NCBI GenBank assembly: GCA_003577005.1
Contig: QEUW01000430.1
Span: 1 to 6,256 of the forward strand
Reading direction: 5' to 3'
DNA: 6,256 bases
Source: Chloroflexota bacterium
Lineage (GTDB): Bacteria; Chloroflexota; Anaerolineae; Caldilineales; Caldilineaceae
Shown here: piece by piece, positions 1 to 5,216 of the stretch
How positions within the stretch are numbered: position 1 is the first letter of the stretch
Layout: the number at the start of each line of letters is the position of its first letter
Translations under genes and position numbers: made by a program
The notes under the pieces: generated by a model
Told to the model about the DNA's origin: nothing
The model's input: the letters and a program-made list of their open reading frames with translations, nothing else
Database searches by the model: none

Positions 1-123
1 GCTGTACACCCGGTACCCGTTCTCCGCCCGCTGTGGTTTGGGGAGCAAGCCGATGTCCTCGTAGTAGCGGATGGTCTTGCTCGGCACGCCGGTTTGTGCA
101 CTCAATTCGCCAATTTGCAGCAT
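1..123 (-). CDS. MerR-family metal-type transcriptional regulator, N-terminal part (runs off left edge)
   Basis: The visible 41 residues form the N-terminal winged-helix DNA-binding region of a MerR-family activator. They open MLQIGELSAQTGVPSKTIRY and continue YEDIGLLPKPQR...NGYRVYS, which is the family signature (helix-turn-helix followed by RYYE and YR.Y). MerR proteins bind the over-long spacer of their target promoter as dimers and untwist it when they bind an effector. The start is supported by GAGG about 6 bases upstream of the ATG. The effector-binding C-terminus, with any metal-binding cysteines, lies outside the window, so the ligand cannot be read from the protein. The operator in its own promoter resembles CueR-type sites, which favours a copper or related soft-metal sensor (CueR, HmrR or ZntR group). 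The family call is secure; the effector is inferred. Confidence 0.9.
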   Translation of the reverse strand, partial: MLQIGELSAQTGVPSKTIRYYEDIGLLPKPQRAENGYRVYS

Positions 124-145
124 TTTCCTCACCTCAATTGAGTTT

Positions 146-176
146 ATCTTACACCTTCCAGTCCCTGGAAGGTCAA
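146..176 (-). promoter_or_regulatory. MerR-type promoter with 19-bp spacer driving the merR-family gene
   Basis: Read on the minus strand, a -35 box TTGACC (176 to 171) is followed after exactly 19 bases by a -10 box TAAGAT (151 to 146). A 19-bp spacer is the hallmark of MerR-activated promoters; ordinary sigma70 promoters have about 17. The expected transcription start, about 7 bases past the -10, leaves a leader of roughly 16 to 20 bases before the ATG. A 10-base perfect palindrome CTCAATTGAG (133-142) lies near the expected start. The arrangement implies that the regulator controls its own operon. Confidence 0.85.
153..173. repeat. CueR-like inverted-repeat operator
   Basis: A perfect inverted repeat has 9-base arms, ACCTTCCAG and CTGGAAGGT, around a 3-base centre (162-164). 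It fills the spacer of the merR promoter and overlaps the end of the -35 box. The ACCTTCC...GGAAGGT pattern is that of operators recognised by CueR-type copper regulators, such as the one at E. coli copA. The specificity is inferred from this resemblance; the symmetry and position are seen directly. Confidence 0.85.
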
Positions 177-186
177 GGCTTTTTCG

Positions 187-558
187 ATTGTCGATTGCGT
201 CTTATTGGATGACTTCTCACGCAACATCCTCGCCTGGCGCCTGGCTCCAACGGTGGCAGTGACCGCTGTCGAAACCACCCCCAACCTGGCACTGGAGAAA
301 ACCGGCGGGCGGCAGGCCAAAGTCGTGCTCGCCTGCCTCTGCTGTCTGATAATGGCCGGGCGTTTGTACCCAAACTGCTAACGCAGTACTTGAAGTCCTG
401 CTGGATGCGGCGTGTGCGGGGTCGCTCGCATCTTCCCCAGACGCGAGGCGCAATCGAGCGCTATCCGCGCTCGATGAAAGCTATCGTCAAACTCGACACG
501 TACTTCTATCCGTGGGAGTTGGGACAAGCCACTATTGATTTCCCCAATATCGCTCCTA
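187..558 (+). pseudogene. IS3-family-type transposase fragment (integrase core), frameshifted and truncated at both ends
   Basis: The plus strand carries a decayed DDE integrase-core (rve) segment. In the frame starting at 208 it reads DDFSRNILAWRLAPT and continues to ...LALEKTGG. In a second frame from about 327 it reads LLSDNGRAFVPK, then HLPQTRGAIERYPRSMK and KLDTYFYPWEL. These match the order of conserved blocks in IS3-type transposases (DDFSR.I.AW, LLSDNG, YHPQT.G.IERYHRSMK, PWEL). The switch of frame near 320-336 shows a small indel. The second catalytic Asp (in SDNG) and the Glu (in IERY) remain, but the first Asp region, the rest of the N-terminus and the C-terminal YYN..RYHESL block are missing. 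No terminal inverted repeats are visible. It cannot encode an active enzyme. The fragment fills most of the gap between the merR promoter and the usp gene; nothing else is seen there. Confidence 0.85.
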
Positions 559-576
559 AGGTAGATAGCATTCTAC

Positions 577-1494
577 TCATCCTGTTCTGTGATGCTCGCC
601 TTCTGGCCCGGAGTGGCGCACCACCAGCACTGGATGGCGACTCAGACGCAGCACATTCTCAAACGTACTGCCGGTTAAAATCTCTCGTAACGCACTGCGC
701 CCATGAGATCCCAAGACAATCAAAGACGGGGCCTCTTCCTCGGCCACACGCAGTGTCTCGCGCACCGGATGCCCATGACGAAGCAGTGGACGAGCTTGCA
801 GCCCAAACATCCGCAGCGTGTGGCACAGTTTCTCTAATCTCTCGGCATCTTCGGCATCGAAAGCGGCGACTTGTTCGGGTGTCCGGTGCTGCATAGCACG
901 TTCATCCTGCACGTGCAGGACAATCACCTCTTGTGTGCCGGCACTTTTCAGACGTTTGACCACCTGGAAAGCCGCATCGGCGCATTCCGAAAAATCGGTG
1001 GGATGCAACACGCGAGAAAACATCTCTTTGCAGGCAAGCTGGCACTGAACGCGCCCCATATCTCGCACTACCAGGGCTTTCTCAATCAGCACCGGCACAG
1101 TGGCACCTCTGACCACCTCGTAGGCCACACTCCCCAACAAAATTTCCTGCCCCAGCGTTTTCCCCTGCGCGCCGATGATGATCAGGTCGACCCGCTCCTC
1201 TTCGGCCACACGTAGAATCTGTGCCGCGGGCGAACCATAGCGCACATGGGTAAAGACGCGAAAGCCATGCCCTTCCAACGCCATTTTCGCGATATTCAGC
1301 CGCTCTTGCGCGCTCCATTCGACGCGCTTGAGGTTTTCGCGGTTCATGGTTTCGGGCATTGGCACATCGCTGTCTTTGATGACACTCACCAAAACCACGA
1401 TCTGCAGCCCTGCCGATTTTAGATCGGGCAGACAGGTGAAAACCGTATTGGCATACGCTGAAAAGTCGGTCGGGAAGAGCGCTTTCGCGAACAT
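577..1494 (-). CDS. Tandem-domain universal stress protein (UspA family)
   Basis: This 305-residue protein has two UspA domains, about residues 1-140 and 157-295, each opening with the family's PTDFS motif (LFPTDFS, LHPTDFS). Each keeps the full ATP-binding signature G-X2-G-X9-G-S: GAQG...GS at residues 108-122 and GSHG...GS at 262-276. Both halves are therefore predicted to bind ATP, whereas many tandem Usps have lost one site. UspA proteins are soluble cytoplasmic stress factors; ATP-binding types are linked to starvation, redox and hypoxia responses, but the molecular job is usually unknown. The start ATG has a GAGGGTGAG ribosome site that overlaps the stop of the upstream xdhC remnant (TGAGATG), so translation may be coupled. 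It is the last gene of the minus-strand series; no intrinsic terminator is evident beyond its stop. Confidence 0.93.
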   Translation of the reverse strand: MFAKALFPTDFSAYANTVFTCLPDLKSAGLQIVVLVSVIKDSDVPMPETMNRENLKRVEWSAQERLNIAKMALEGHGFRVFTHVRYGSPAAQILRVAEEERVDLIIIGAQGKTLGQEILLGSVAYEVVRGATVPVLIEKALVVRDMGRVQCQLACKEMFSRVLHPTDFSECADAAFQVVKRLKSAGTQEVIVLHVQDERAMQHRTPEQVAAFDAEDAERLEKLCHTLRMFGLQARPLLRHGHPVRETLRVAEEEAPSLIVLGSHGRSALREILTGSTFENVLRLSRHPVLVVRHSGPEGEHHRTG

Positions 1495-1495
1495 C

Positions 1496-1798
1496 TCACC
1501 CTCTTACCAAGCATTCAATCCTGCCCGCGTGCGCGCATCTTACCACTGCTGCCCGTCGCACAGCAATAATCTCAGCCAGGATAGCCACGGCAATTTCACC
1601 CGGAGTCGGCCCGCCCAAATCCAGACCGATGGGCGCATACACACGGGCAAGCGTGTCCTCTGTCTGGCCATCCGTGCGCAGATGATCCAGGGCGATCTGG
1701 CACTGAGCCCGGCTGCCGATCATGCCAATATAGGGCGCCGGCGAATCGATCACCTGGCGTATGGCGGCCGCATCGAAGATATGGTCAGTTGTGATCAG
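1496..1798 (-). pseudogene. XdhC/CoxI-family C-terminal remnant (5'-truncated)
   Basis: About 100 codons match the C-terminal Rossmann half of XdhC/CoxI proteins, which help insert sulfurated molybdenum cofactor into xanthine dehydrogenase-type enzymes. The segment begins LITTDHIFDAAAIRQ, corresponding to the family's THDH..D..AL block, then shows PYIGMIGSR, LARVYAPIGLDLG, TPGEIAV and ILAEIIAVRR. Full XdhC proteins are about 250 to 380 residues. Here homology is cut by an in-frame TAG at 1801-1799, and no upstream coding sequence or ribosome site is seen. An internal ATG at 1753 would give 85 residues beginning inside the fold, which is unlikely to work. It is probably the residue of a deletion or rearrangement upstream of usp. 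No molybdenum hydroxylase genes are in the window. The family call is firm; non-functionality is inferred. Confidence 0.82.
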
Positions 1799-1832
1799 CT
1801 AAATGAGCACGGGGTGCTGTAATCACTTTCCG

Positions 1833-2153
1833 TTATTCGTGGTTCAGCACTTCCCGACTACCCGCTCCTTGTTCCATTCGGAACCGGTTGAGGATTTCGG
1901 CGCAGCACCTCGTTACGCATTCGGAGTTGGTCTGATAATACACATGCCGACCTTCTTGCCGCGCTGTGACAAGATTAGCCCGGCGCAAAACAGCCAGATG
2001 ATGTGAAACCGTCGGCTGATGGACTGGCAAAAGGGCTTCGAGTTCACTCACGCACATCTCGCGCTGGGCCAACAGCCTCAGGATTTCCTGACGGGTTTCG
2101 TCAGCCACCGCTTTGATGAAATCATCCAGATCGCAGCACGCTGGCGCGCTCAT
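1833..2153 (-). CDS. ArsR/SmtB-family transcriptional regulator with unusual cysteine layout
   Basis: This 106-residue winged-helix repressor has the usual ArsR/SmtB order: a dimerising N-terminal helix (VADETRQEILRLL, residues 17-28), the ELCVCDL-equivalent stretch EMCVSEL (33-38), the recognition helix HQPTVSHHLAVLRRANLV (45-62) and a beta-wing GRHVYYQT (68-75). In the metal-sensing motif only the first cysteine (Cys34) remains and the second is Ser. Extra cysteines sit at 6, 7, 79, 83 and 84, so the effector site, if there is one, probably differs from classical ArsR. The gene follows the mini-thioredoxin gene after 10 bases. The nearest good Shine-Dalgarno (AGGAGG) lies within the end of that gene, about 19 bases away, so coupling is likely. 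Family certain; ligand (metal, metalloid or thiol oxidant) unknown. Confidence 0.92.
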   Translation of the reverse strand: MSAPACCDLDDFIKAVADETRQEILRLLAQREMCVSELEALLPVHQPTVSHHLAVLRRANLVTARQEGRHVYYQTNSECVTRCCAEILNRFRMEQGAGSREVLNHE

Positions 2154-2163
2154 TCGCAGCCGT

Positions 2164-2433
2164 TCAAGCAGCCTCCTGGAAAGAGATCGTCAGCCATTTC
2201 AACACTTCGTCGACCGAGGGAATCCGCCCCGCACACACCAACTTCTCATTGATCACCAGCCCGGGTGTGAACAAAATCGGGTATTTGCAGATTTCCAGCG
2301 GATCCTGGACGTGCTCAAGTGTGACTTCCAGGTCAGGGTGATTCTGGGCGAGCTGTTCCAGGCTGAGGACAACGGCCTCTTCCACTGCGTAGCAGTTGAA
2401 GCAACCCGGTCCGAGAATCTTGATATTGAGCAT
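2164..2433 (-). CDS. Small thioredoxin-family protein with CXXC (redox-active disulfide protein 2 type)
   Basis: This 89-residue mini-thioredoxin opens MLNIKILGPGCFNC, with the redox pair Cys11 and Cys14. It keeps the loop TPGLVINEKLV containing the cis-proline (Pro57) and the ending GRIPSVDEVLKWL. That layout and length match the glutaredoxin-like thioredoxin_3 / redox-active disulfide protein 2 group, cytoplasmic dithiol proteins often found beside ArsR regulators and permeases in anaerobes. Two more cysteines, Cys49 and Cys67, are present. A longer reading frame begins upstream at 2499, but I chose the ATG at 2433. It sits 7 bases after GGAGG and 2 bases after the stop of the zinc-ribbon gene, and it gives the normal family N-terminus. 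A probable role is electron transfer to an oxidised protein or metalloid; the partner is not visible. Confidence 0.9.
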   Translation of the reverse strand: MLNIKILGPGCFNCYAVEEAVVLSLEQLAQNHPDLEVTLEHVQDPLEICKYPILFTPGLVINEKLVCAGRIPSVDEVLKWLTISFQEAA

Positions 2434-2435
2434 GA

Positions 2436-2699
2436 TCATTCCTCCAGCGGCACGTTGGGGTCGGGAAGCCGCACCCCATTTTTCTCGCAATCCATACACA
2501 GGTCAGTAGCGCGATTCGTCCAGTACATCTTGCCACAACCTGGGCAGGTCACTTGGCGCAACCCGCCCATTCTCGGCGGCGACTTGGGACGCAGTTCGGG
2601 CGGCAAGGCTGCAAATGGATCCTGCACGCAGGCGCAAACAGGCGGTTGATTATCCGGCCTGTCCTTTTCAGTAGCGGAGTCCTGCTTGAGATCTCCCAT
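2436..2699 (-). CDS. Small zinc-ribbon protein (hypothetical)
   Basis: I do not recognise a named family for this 87-residue protein. It has a polar, proline-rich N-terminal half (residues 1-45) with an isolated Cys22-X-Cys24. A compact zinc ribbon follows: CPGCGKMYW at 52-60 and LCMDC at 67-71, giving C52-X2-C55-X12-C68-X2-C71. This should hold one structural zinc (or possibly iron) atom. There is no signal peptide or membrane segment. The start was set at ATG 2699, with GGAG/AAGG just upstream; a GTG at 2705 is also possible. Its stop TGA is 2 bases from the thioredoxin start, and it follows the Fe-S gene by 15 bases, so it is co-transcribed and probably acts with those proteins. The function is unknown; nucleic-acid or protein binding is typical of such ribbons. 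Confidence 0.8.
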   Translation of the reverse strand: MGDLKQDSATEKDRPDNQPPVCACVQDPFAALPPELRPKSPPRMGGLRQVTCPGCGKMYWTNRATDLCMDCEKNGVRLPDPNVPLEE

Positions 2700-2714
2700 G
2701 ACCACCTTCTCCGG

Positions 2715-3254
2715 TTAGTTGATAGATGGCGCATCGATGATAATGGCCCGCAGTGCCGCCAGCTTTTCAGCGTTCTCTGGTTCAAACAGGGGCGGGCAAT
2801 CGTCAACGTGCATCTGGGATGCGACGAGCTTCAAGGCGAACGTGAAGCAGGTCGGCTGACCACACTTCTGACAGTTTGTCTTGGGCAGCAGGTTATAAAC
2901 AGCCAGCGGCGTGGGGCGCTGGTGCGTTTCATAATCGGGCGTAATCTCTTCTCGGCGTGCCCATGTCCGGTTCACCAGGGCGATCAGGCTGTGCAGCTCT
3001 TTCTCGGCCGCATCGCGATCTTCCACGTTGCTGGTCGCGATCTCGTAGGCGTGAAAGGCGATGTTGTGCCCACCTTTTTTCCAGGTGAGCGCCTGGGCAG
3101 CCGGGTTGTACACCGCGCCACGCAGTGTGGCATTGAGGTAGGGCAAAACTTCCGAGATGTCCACCCGCAAGCGCGCCCGCGCAGCAAAGCGCTCCGCTCC
3201 AGGCTCACAAGGGGGTGTATAAACCTCCACGTCATAGTCTTCGATCAGCATCAT
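2715..3254 (-). CDS. Small Fe-S protein with AcsC-type 4Fe-4S motif
   Basis: The last third of this 179-residue protein reads NLLPKTNCQKCGQPTCFTFA and continues ALKLVASQMHVDDCPPL. It supplies Cys128, 131, 136 and 153 in a C-X2-C-X4-C-X16-C pattern. This is the 4Fe-4S module found at the N-terminus of the corrinoid iron-sulfur protein large subunit (AcsC/CdhE) and in related electron carriers, where it passes single electrons at low potential. Here no corrinoid or TIM-barrel domain follows. Instead the module is preceded by about 120 residues of unrecognised alpha/beta sequence with one cysteine (Cys16). No signal peptide is seen. Two adjacent ATG codons (3254 and 3251) could start it, after AAAGGGG. 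It lies 36 bases after the CVCD-type arsR and 15 before the zinc-ribbon gene. I infer an electron donor or redox sensor; the substrate is unknown. Confidence 0.85.
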   Translation of the reverse strand: MMLIEDYDVEVYTPPCEPGAERFAARARLRVDISEVLPYLNATLRGAVYNPAAQALTWKKGGHNIAFHAYEIATSNVEDRDAAEKELHSLIALVNRTWARREEITPDYETHQRPTPLAVYNLLPKTNCQKCGQPTCFTFALKLVASQMHVDDCPPLFEPENAEKLAALRAIIIDAPSIN

Positions 3255-3290
3255 GACCCCTTTCTGGCAGCTCAGGCGACTGAAGGCACC

Positions 3291-3599
3291 TTATGTTCGT
3301 TCCTCGCGGGCTGAGGGCGGCGCGTCATTTGACGGCGCTCGCTCGCTTGCCAGCATCCGCAACACATCCGGCGAAGCCAACCGGTAGCGTATCATGATGC
3401 CCTCTCGCGTAGTGCTGACCAGCCCTGCCTCGCGCAAAATGGCCAACTGCTGCGAGGCATAAGGCTGCCGGCATCCCATCTTTTGAACGATGTCGCAGAC
3501 ACAGCAAGGCTCAACTGCCAGGATTTCCAAAATCCGCAGCCGCGCTGGATGTCCCAACGCACGAAACAGCCTTGCCCGGCTCTCATACCAGTCGGTCAT
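3291..3599 (-). CDS. arsR: ArsR-family repressor with CVCD metalloid-binding motif
   Basis: This 102-residue winged-helix repressor contains LFRALGHPARLRILEIL (residues 11-27) and then EPCCVCDIVQKM (30-41). The Cys33-Val-Cys35-Asp core equals the ELCVCDL motif that binds As(III)/Sb(III) in classical ArsR, with an extra Cys32 beside it and Cys43 nearby. The recognition helix is QPYASQQLAILREAGLV (45-61) and the wing is EGIMIRYRLA (66-75). The start ATG at 3599 has GAGGAGG 6 bases upstream; a longer open frame to 3773 was rejected because it adds sequence unlike the family. It precedes the Fe-S, zinc-ribbon and thioredoxin genes, so it probably controls them and itself. Arsenite or antimonite is the best-supported inducer, but Cd, Pb or another thiophilic species is possible. 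The family is certain; the symbol is used in the family sense. Confidence 0.92.
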   Translation of the reverse strand: MTDWYESRARLFRALGHPARLRILEILAVEPCCVCDIVQKMGCRQPYASQQLAILREAGLVSTTREGIMIRYRLASPDVLRMLASERAPSNDAPPSAREERT

Positions 3600-3621
3600 G
3601 GCTGACCTCCTCAACTGCCAC

Positions 3622-3650
3622 CTGACAGGCGAAGGTCTGCCGCCTGCCAG
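3622..3650. repeat. Hairpin-forming inverted repeat between the FmdB-like gene and arsR
   Basis: On the minus strand, CTGGCAGGCG and CGCCTGTCAG can pair as a 10-bp stem with one G-U pair around a 9-base loop. It starts just after the stop of the FmdB-like gene and ends about 10 bases before the arsR ribosome site. No U-tract follows, so it is not a standard intrinsic terminator. It could be an mRNA-processing or stability element or an operator half; its function is inferred only from position. Confidence 0.45.
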
Positions 3651-3652
3651 CC

Positions 3653-3853
3653 CTATCGGGATGAGCAACAACCAACCCTGGGCGCAGAATCGGGTGAGCG
3701 CGCCATCTTGGCTACTGCCCTGAATACATGCCGAGTCTGCACGCCACCACACTTCGGGCAGCGCGGCTGCCACCCCGACTCCTTCTTGCCGATTGACACA
3801 AAGATGTCAAACTCCGCCCCGCATTCCTCGCACACATAGGCATAGATAGGCAT
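3653..3853 (-). CDS. FmdB-family zinc-ribbon protein
   Basis: This 66-residue protein has the FmdB-type N-terminus MPIYAYVCEECGAEFDIFVS and a second knuckle RCPKCGG. Cys8, 11, 32 and 35 form a zinc ribbon. The family is named for a putative regulator of formamidase/formylmethanofuran dehydrogenase genes in Methylophilus and archaea, but no biochemical role is established for most members. The C-terminus ends GCCSSR, a Cys-Cys tail of the kind seen in some homologues. The ATG is preceded by AGGAGG with ideal spacing, so expression should be good. It is the first gene of the second minus-strand group, 53 bases before arsR, and has a 179-base gap behind it where a promoter would be expected. Confidence 0.88.
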   Translation of the reverse strand: MPIYAYVCEECGAEFDIFVSIGKKESGWQPRCPKCGGVQTRHVFRAVAKMARSPDSAPRVGCCSSR

Positions 3854-3935
3854 GAACTCCTCCTGACATTGACTGGAACACCGCCTCCAGACCCATCAGG
3901 GGCCAACCACAACTCCACGCCCACCGAATCTTGAG

Positions 3936-3948
3936 CAGGGTGACCCTG
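3936..3948. promoter_or_regulatory. 13-bp perfect palindrome in the 179-base gap upstream of the FmdB-like gene (candidate operator)
   Basis: CAGGGT and ACCCTG flank a single central base in the gap between osmC and the FmdB-like gene (3854-4032). It is about 80 bases upstream of the start codon. A repressor such as the downstream ArsR could bind here, but the sequence does not resemble a known ArsR consensus and no convincing -35/-10 pair is seen beside it. Nothing else recognisable lies in this gap. The palindrome is real; an operator role is a guess. Confidence 0.35.
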
Positions 3949-4032
3949 TCATCCCGTTGAAGGCAACACGGGCTGCCCCATAGATATTCCGCTCATGTGG
4001 GCCTCTATGCCGGACACTGTCTGCAGCCCCTT

Positions 4033-4485
4033 TCAAGGGACGATCTCAATCGTTGGCTCGATAACGATCTCGGACTTGACCGAATTCGCCACCAGGCTGT
4101 ACTTCTGGGCAGACTGCAGCGCACGGCGTGTGCGTACTGCGACGACCTCCGCGGCCTCGGCACCAGCGCTGATGCGGATGACCGGCCACAAGCGCAGGTG
4201 TGTGAAGATTTCTGTCCGGTCCAGTTCGATCAGCTTGGTTCCCTCGGCTCGACACTCATAGGACTGCAGGTTCAGCTTGAACCGCTCGGCAGCCCAGATG
4301 AACATCATCATGATGCAGGTATTGGCCGCCGCAACGAACGCATCTTCGGGGGTCAGCACGCCGGGGTGACCCTGGGCATCCGGCGGCGCGGAAAAGTCCA
4401 TCTCCGGGCCGTTGCCCATCACAATATGACCCCAGTGTTCGCCTCGCCACGACACAGTGGTGTGATACGTTGCCGTACGGCTCAT
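4033..4485 (-). CDS. OsmC/Ohr-family protein lacking the usual resolving cysteine
   Basis: This 150-residue protein follows the OsmC fold pattern: N-terminal beta-strands ending DFSAPPDAQG, the segment LTPEDAFVAAANTCIMMMF with Cys57 at the reactive-cysteine position, and a long helix with LNLQSYECRAEG. The second half ends RRALQSAQKYSLVANSVKSEI. OsmC and Ohr are cytoplasmic thiol peroxidases for organic or fatty-acid hydroperoxides that use two cysteines. The second normally sits in a CPVS-like motif; here that position reads KYSLVANS, so the canonical resolving cysteine is absent. Cys78 is the only other cysteine. It could still be a one-cysteine peroxidase or persulfide-handling protein, or an OsmC-like protein with another role. 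Its start overlaps the stop of the preceding DGC gene by 4 bases (ATGA), with AGGAG upstream, and it ends the lpd-H-protein-DGC operon. Confidence 0.88.
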   Translation of the reverse strand: MSRTATYHTTVSWRGEHWGHIVMGNGPEMDFSAPPDAQGHPGVLTPEDAFVAAANTCIMMMFIWAAERFKLNLQSYECRAEGTKLIELDRTEIFTHLRLWPVIRISAGAEAAEVVAVRTRRALQSAQKYSLVANSVKSEIVIEPTIEIVP

Positions 4486-5216
4486 GCGGCTGTCTCCTGG
4501 TGGCTGCAGAATGCCTCATACTCGCGCACCAGTGCCGCCGCGTAGGCTTCCTCGGCCTCGGTGGGCACCTCGTTGTAAACCTTGACCACGTCCAACAGTT
4601 CCCTGGCCAGGCTATCTCCCGGCACTTTACCCGCCGTGCGGAATTGCTCGAAGATCAGCGGCAAAGCCACCAGAGCGACGGTCTGGCCGTTGACTGCGAT
4701 CTTCTGGATCGGAATACCCGATCCACACGAACAGGTCGCCTGCGGAGCTTCTTGCGACGCAGCCAGGGGTATGGTTTCGGCGAAGGTTCCGGTGCGGCGA
4801 CTCCATCGCTTGCCGAGCAGTTCATCAACCAGGCTCGCAACCTGGTTCGCCGTCAGATCCACCGCCTGCAGGCCACTCTCGTTCAAACGGCGCGTGCCTT
4901 CGGGCTGGCGCAGCCCATGCTCCGCGACCAGATCGCTCACAACCACGCTCGCGGCTGGCTTGCCCGAAAACTGCTCGGTCGCGCGCGCGGCACAGCGCTT
5001 GTCACAACCATCCACGGCAATCGTGGGATAGAAACGCGCAAACGCCCGGTCGCCTTCTCCACCGGCCAGGAAGAGCGGCAAACAGATGGTCACCGTATCG
5101 CCGGGGCGTAGTTGCTCCAGCACCCTCAGTGCCGCCAGCCGGGTCACCGTCCCCACGGCAAGCTCTTCACCTGAACAGGCGACAATTCCCACTTTTTTCT
5201 GCGGCAGATCAGGCAT
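4482..5216 (-). CDS. DGC-domain putative zinc-binding protein with an extra C-terminal domain
   Basis: Residues 8 to about 135 form a DGC domain: VACSGEELAVGTVTRLAA with Cys14, CLPLFLAG with Cys45, and AVDGCDKRCAA with Cys71 and Cys75. The domain is named for the conserved Asp-Gly-Cys and is annotated as putative zinc-binding; its activity is not established. A linker with Cys162-Ser-Cys164 follows. Then comes a C-terminal domain of about 75 residues, IQKIAVNGQTVALVALPLIF and onward to VKVYNEVP...YAAALVREYEAF. From memory it resembles a small stand-alone protein type common in anaerobes, but I cannot name it. The gene overlaps the preceding DGC gene by 8 bases and the osmC gene by 4, implying fixed stoichiometry. 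It is the divergent, fused partner of the 142-residue paralogue. Metal or persulfide binding by the cysteines is inferred. Confidence 0.87.
   Translation of the reverse strand: MPDLPQKKVGIVACSGEELAVGTVTRLAALRVLEQLRPGDTVTICLPLFLAGGEGDRAFARFYPTIAVDGCDKRCAARATEQFSGKPAASVVVSDLVAEHGLRQPEGTRRLNESGLQAVDLTANQVASLVDELLGKRWSRRTGTFAETIPLAASQEAPQATCSCGSGIPIQKIAVNGQTVALVALPLIFEQFRTAGKVPGDSLARELLDVVKVYNEVPTEAEEAYAAALVREYEAFCSHQETAA

Noticed and set aside
1806..1818. Small hairpin AGCAC/GTGCT as a terminator after the second arsR
   Set aside because: A 5-bp stem with no U-tract is too weak to call a terminator.
2553..3314. Plus-strand open frame of 253 codons
   Set aside because: It lies antisense to the Fe-S and zinc-ribbon genes, which have clear motifs and ribosome sites. 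Its translation shows no recognisable family and it has no ribosome site of its own.
3291..3773. Extended 160-residue start for the CVCD-type ArsR
   Set aside because: The extra 58 residues overlap the FmdB-like gene and are unlike the family, whereas ATG 3599 has an ideal ribosome site.
3954..4032. Possible terminator after osmC in the GGCAACACGGGCTGCC region
   Set aside because: Only a 4-bp stem with an 8-base loop and no U-run is available.
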